Shown here one piece after another: positions 44,789-47,400 of a stretch of DNA of 47,400 nucleotides. The stretch is from Thiogranum sp. (GTDB taxonomy: Bacteria; Pseudomonadota; Gammaproteobacteria; DSM-19610), in contig JASBST010000067.1 in NCBI GenBank assembly GCA_030148775.1, positions 1 through 47,400 of the forward strand, in the 5' to 3' direction. A model generated the notes under the pieces. That model was not told where the DNA came from. It saw only the letters and a program-made list of their open reading frames with translations, and did no database searches. The position numbers and the translations under genes were made by a program. Position 1 is the first letter of the stretch. Each line of letters starts with the position of its first letter.

Positions 44789-45164
44789 GATCCTAGTCTA
44801 GTTTTTGTCGCCCGGCTCTTCCAGCATTATCGTGCGGCAATTTGTGTTTCGGCCGAATCAAGCGCCGTTTCTTCATACTTAAAAACTCGGGAATAGCGAG
44901 CCTGGCAGGTTCATCATGTAGGAGAACACCACCCGTCCGGGCGCTGGGCACCTGGAGTGACGTTGGAGCATGGCGCCGCCGTTTCAACCCGGAAAGGGAC
45001 CCCGGCGGAAGTCGCCGGAGGCGCGGATGGCACCCAGGCCAGGCTTTAGTTGAAAAAAATATTCAAAGTACCGCGGCCCCTAAAGGCCCGGTCGAAAAAG
45101 TCGATATTCAAACGGAATTCAGTCTTATCTCTTATCAACAACCGTGAAAAAGAAGGAAGCATTT
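44789..45164. other. Gene-free region with possible RNA structure at 44944-45042
   Basis: No coding frame with protein-like sequence is visible between the divergent kinase and barrel genes. A folded element is possible on either strand. CTGG-GCA-CCTGG (44944-44955) can pair with CCAGG-CCAG (45034-45042). Inside it GCGCC (44973-44977) pairs with GGCGC (45020-45024), and CCGGCG/CGCCGG (45002-45018) forms a 6-bp hairpin. It does not match a riboswitch class I know. The stretch 45050-45066 holds an AT-rich inverted repeat (TTGAA-N7-TTCAA). Confidence 0.4.
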
Positions 45165-45677
45165 ATGCCTGCTAAAAAAATCTGGGTCGCATCGATACTG
45201 TTGGCACTGAGTGGCGGCGCACAGGCCGAAGGTCTTTATATCGGCGCCAAAACCGGTCTGGTGACTGTTGACGACAGCGCCTTCGACGATGCGCTCAACG
45301 CCGGTGTGCTCGTCGGCTACGAAGTACCGGCCGAAGGCAGCTTGAGCTGGGCGATCGAAGCCGAGCTGACCACCAGCGTATCGGATGGCGACTTTGAGGC
45401 CTTTGGCGTCAAGGGCGACTGGAACATCGACACCCAGGCGCTCTATGGCGTGATGAAATTCGGCGATTCCCTGTACGGCAAGATCAAGCTTGGCGTATTG
45501 CGCGAAGACGTCTCCGCCAGCGCGGGCGGTGTCTCGGCCGATGCATCCGACTCCGGCCTGGCCTGGGGACTGGGCGGCGGTTTCCGCGCCACCGACTACC
45601 TGGACGTGGAAGCGGAGTATTCGCAGATCGAATCGGACGCGGCCTTTATCAGCGTTGGCGTGAATTATCACTTCTGA
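45165..45677 (+). CDS. Small outer-membrane beta-barrel protein
   Basis: A 170-residue protein. The signal peptide MPAKKIWVASILLALSGGAQA is followed by EGLYIGAKTGLVTVDDSAFD. Alternating hydrophobic strands and acidic loops follow, and the chain ends GVNYHF, with the C-terminal aromatic residue of outer-membrane barrels. This is the OmpX/OmpA-like eight-strand barrel pattern. AAGGAAG stands just before the ATG at 45165; a GTG at 45144 would add seven lysine-rich residues and is less likely. The function is unknown. It is divergent from the kinase and has a strong terminator after it. Confidence 0.85.
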   Translation: MPAKKIWVASILLALSGGAQAEGLYIGAKTGLVTVDDSAFDDALNAGVLVGYEVPAEGSLSWAIEAELTTSVSDGDFEAFGVKGDWNIDTQALYGVMKFGDSLYGKIKLGVLREDVSASAGGVSADASDSGLAWGLGGGFRATDYLDVEAEYSQIESDAAFISVGVNYHF

Positions 45678-45691
45678 AGTGATGGCAACGG

Positions 45692-45718
45692 AAAAAGGGG
45701 CCTAAGGCCCCTTTTTTC
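45692..45718. terminator. Bidirectional intrinsic terminator
   Basis: GGGGCC-TAA-GGCCCC forms a perfect 6-bp GC stem, preceded by AAAAA and followed by TTTTTT. With A and T runs on both sides it can stop transcription of the barrel gene (plus) and of dnaE2 (minus), which converge here. Confidence 0.9.
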
Positions 45719-45739
45719 TTTAAGTGACCGATACGCGGG

Positions 45740-47400
45740 TCAGCGAAAATCCCGGGATGTCGATTTAAGCCCGCCCAGCAAGGCACTTTCGTCAAAAAGA
45801 CGTTGTGCGATCACATGCACAACCCCGGCTTCGTTCTGTACCTCACCCACAACCCCCAGCAAACGCGCGTGCAATAATTCACGCCGCTGCCGCGCGCCCA
45901 ACTTGGGCCAGACGATAATATTGGTCTGACCGCTTTCGTCCTCGACCGTGACAAAAGTGACCCCCGAGGCCGAACCCGGGTGCTGACGGCAGACGACCAG
46001 TCCCGCCGTATGCACCGCACTGCCACTGTCCAGCTCGCGCACCGCCGCGGCGCTGAGATAACGGCGACGGCGTAGCAGATGAGCGCGCAGCAATGCCAGC
46101 GGGTGACGGCCCAGAGTCAATCCCAGGCTCGCATAGTCGGCGACGATATCCTCGCCCTCTGTCGGTCGCCGCAGCAGCGGCGAGGCCTCGCACGGCTGCG
46201 CCTGTTCCAGCAAGGGCAGAGGCGTCTCGACCCCGGCCACCGCCCAGCGGGCCCGGTGGCGATGGCCGCTTAACCGTTTCAACGCCCCGGCCGAGGCCAG
46301 CGCTTCAAGATCGTTGCGCTGCAAACCGGCGCGTCGGGTGAGATCCGCCACATCGGAAAAAGGCCGCTGAACGCGCACCTGCACGATGCGCTCGGCGGCC
46401 GCCTGACGCAGGCCCTGCACCTGGTGCAGACCCAGGCGGACCGCCGGCGACCCGTCCGTGCGCCGCTCCAGGGTGGATTCCCAATCGCTGGTACACACCT
46501 CCACCGCCCGCACTTCAACCTGATGCCGGCGCGCATCCTGCACCAGTTGCGCCGGTGCATAAAAACCCATCGGCTGACTGTTGAGCAGCGCACAGAGAAA
46601 CGCCGCCGGCTCGTGACACTTGAGCCAGGCGGAGAGATAAACCAACAGCGCGAAGCTGGCTGCATGCGACTCGGGGAAACCATATTCGCCAAAACCCTGT
46701 ATCTGGGCATAGATCTGGCGCGCGAAAGTCTCGCTGTAACCGCGCTGGGACATGCCATCGATCAAACGCTGCTCGAATTGTTCGAGCGCACCGCTGCGGC
46801 GCCAGGCCGCCATGCTGCGGCGCAGTTGATCGGCCTCCCCGGCCGAAAACCCGGCCGCGACCACCGCGAGCTGCATGACCTGCTCCTGGAAAATCGGCAC
46901 GCCGAGCGTACGCTGCAGCACGTCGCGCACCTCGTCACTCGGGTACTCGACCGCCTCCTCGCCGCTGCGCCGCCGGAGGTAAGGGTGCACCATGTCGCCC
47001 TGGATGGGCCCGGGCCGGATGATCGCCACCTCGATGACGAGGTCGTAATAACAGCGCGGCTTCAGTCGCGGCAGCATGGCCATCTGCGCACGCGATTCGA
47101 TCTGGAACACACCCATCGTATCGCCGTCGCAGATCATGTCATAGACGACCGGATCCTCGGCCGGCACCGTGGCGAGCGTGTAGTGTCGCCCGTCGAACTT
47201 TTCGATCAGGTCGAAGCTGCGACGAATCGCCGTCAGCATGCCAAGTCCCAGCACGTCGACCTTCAGGAGCCCCAGGTCTTCCAGGTCGTTCTTCTCCCAC
47301 TGGATCACGGTACGCTCTTCCATCGCTGCATTCTCGATGGGCACGAGTTCCGATATCGGGCCATTCGAAATGACGAAACCGCCGACGTGCTGCGACAGGT
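45740..47400 (-). CDS. dnaE2: Error-prone DNA polymerase DnaE2/ImuC (C-terminal 553 residues; gene runs off the window)
   Basis: A C-family polymerase used in damage-induced mutagenesis with ImuA and ImuB. The visible part starts inside the polymerase domain ([19 protein letters not shown]) and includes the third catalytic aspartate in [12 protein letters not shown]. It continues with [38 protein letters not shown] and [18 protein letters not shown]. It ends with an OB-fold region ([19 protein letters not shown]) and the family C-terminus SRDFR. The SRAQM segment and short C-terminus separate DnaE2 from the replicative DnaE1. imuA and imuB, if linked, would lie beyond 47400. Confidence 0.95.
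   Translation of the reverse strand, partial: LSQHVGGFVISNGPISELVPIENAAMEERTVIQWEKNDLEDLGLLKVDVLGLGMLTAIRRSFDLIEKFDGRHYTLATVPAEDPVVYDMICDGDTMGVFQIESRAQMAMLPRLKPRCYYDLVIEVAIIRPGPIQGDMVHPYLRRRSGEEAVEYPSDEVRDVLQRTLGVPIFQEQVMQLAVVAAGFSAGEADQLRRSMAAWRRSGALEQFEQRLIDGMSQRGYSETFARQIYAQIQGFGEYGFPESHAASFALLVYLSAWLKCHEPAAFLCALLNSQPMGFYAPAQLVQDARRHQVEVRAVEVCTSDWESTLERRTDGSPAVRLGLHQVQGLRQAAAERIVQVRVQRPFSDVADLTRRAGLQRNDLEALASAGALKRLSGHRHRARWAVAGVETPLPLLEQAQPCEASPLLRRPTEGEDIVADYASLGLTLGRHPLALLRAHLLRRRRYLSAAAVRELDSGSAVHTAGLVVCRQHPGSASGVTFVTVEDESGQTNIIVWPKLGARQRRELLHARLLGVVGEVQNEAGVVHVIAQRLFDESALLGGLKSTSRDFR

Noticed and set aside
44944-45042. Known riboswitch (cyclic di-GMP, TPP, glycine, molybdenum cofactor or fluoride)
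   Set aside because: None of the conserved core sequences of these classes could be found in the correct order, so no class is assigned.

Overview
The window is about 47.4 kb of GC-rich bacterial chromosome. Gene content points to a gammaproteobacterium. The order gyrA-serC-(serA)-pheA-hisC-tyrA-aroA-cmk-rpsA, with mtnA, an MTA/SAH deaminase, ubiG, a MupP-like phosphatase and a YciK-like dehydrogenase beside it, is the arrangement known from Pseudomonas and relatives. Squalene genes (hpnCDE), a nirBD-nasA operon and dnaE2 suggest a free-living environmental species. I cannot name the genus. No tRNA, rRNA, insertion sequence, prophage or CRISPR array was seen.

Layout. (1) 1-11017, minus strand: the gyrA to rpsA block for serine and aromatic amino acid synthesis. 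(2) 11178-15963: mtnA (minus), then mscS, MTA deaminase, ubiG and mupP (plus). (3) 16042-22895, plus: a GT4 glycosyltransferase, a PAP2 phosphatase, rmuC, hpnC-hpnD-hpnE and a YciK-like dehydrogenase. The lipid genes sit between mupP and yciK, which are adjacent in Pseudomonas. (4) 22879-27266: an exported double-thioredoxin protein, two diguanylate cyclases, an FMN reductase and a thioredoxin. (5) 27526-34354: a phosphate-type porin (plus) convergent with nirB-nirD-nasA (minus). (6) 34824-40485: a second MscS channel, an OmpA-domain protein, a DUF4197 protein, a divergent old yellow enzyme/LysR pair and a small acidic protein. (7) 40579-47400: a DUF2325 protein behind Fur boxes, a double-MEDS hybrid histidine kinase, a small outer-membrane barrel and the C-terminal half of dnaE2.

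Regulation readable from the DNA: a sigma-54 promoter with two NtrC-type sites before nirB (nitrogen control), a sigma-54-like element before the first diguanylate cyclase, a Pho box before the porin and a weaker 11-bp repeat before the glycosyltransferase (phosphate control), two overlapping Fur boxes before the DUF2325 gene (iron control), a LysR-type palindrome at 38957-38973, and a bidirectional terminator at 45692-45718.

The most unusual observation is that three otherwise well-preserved genes each carry one in-frame stop near the 3' end, with the conserved C-terminus continuing in the same frame: hisC (TAA), hpnE (TAG) and the porin (TGA). They may be real nonsense mutations, population variants or sequence errors. 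I found no single recoding rule that explains three different stop codons.
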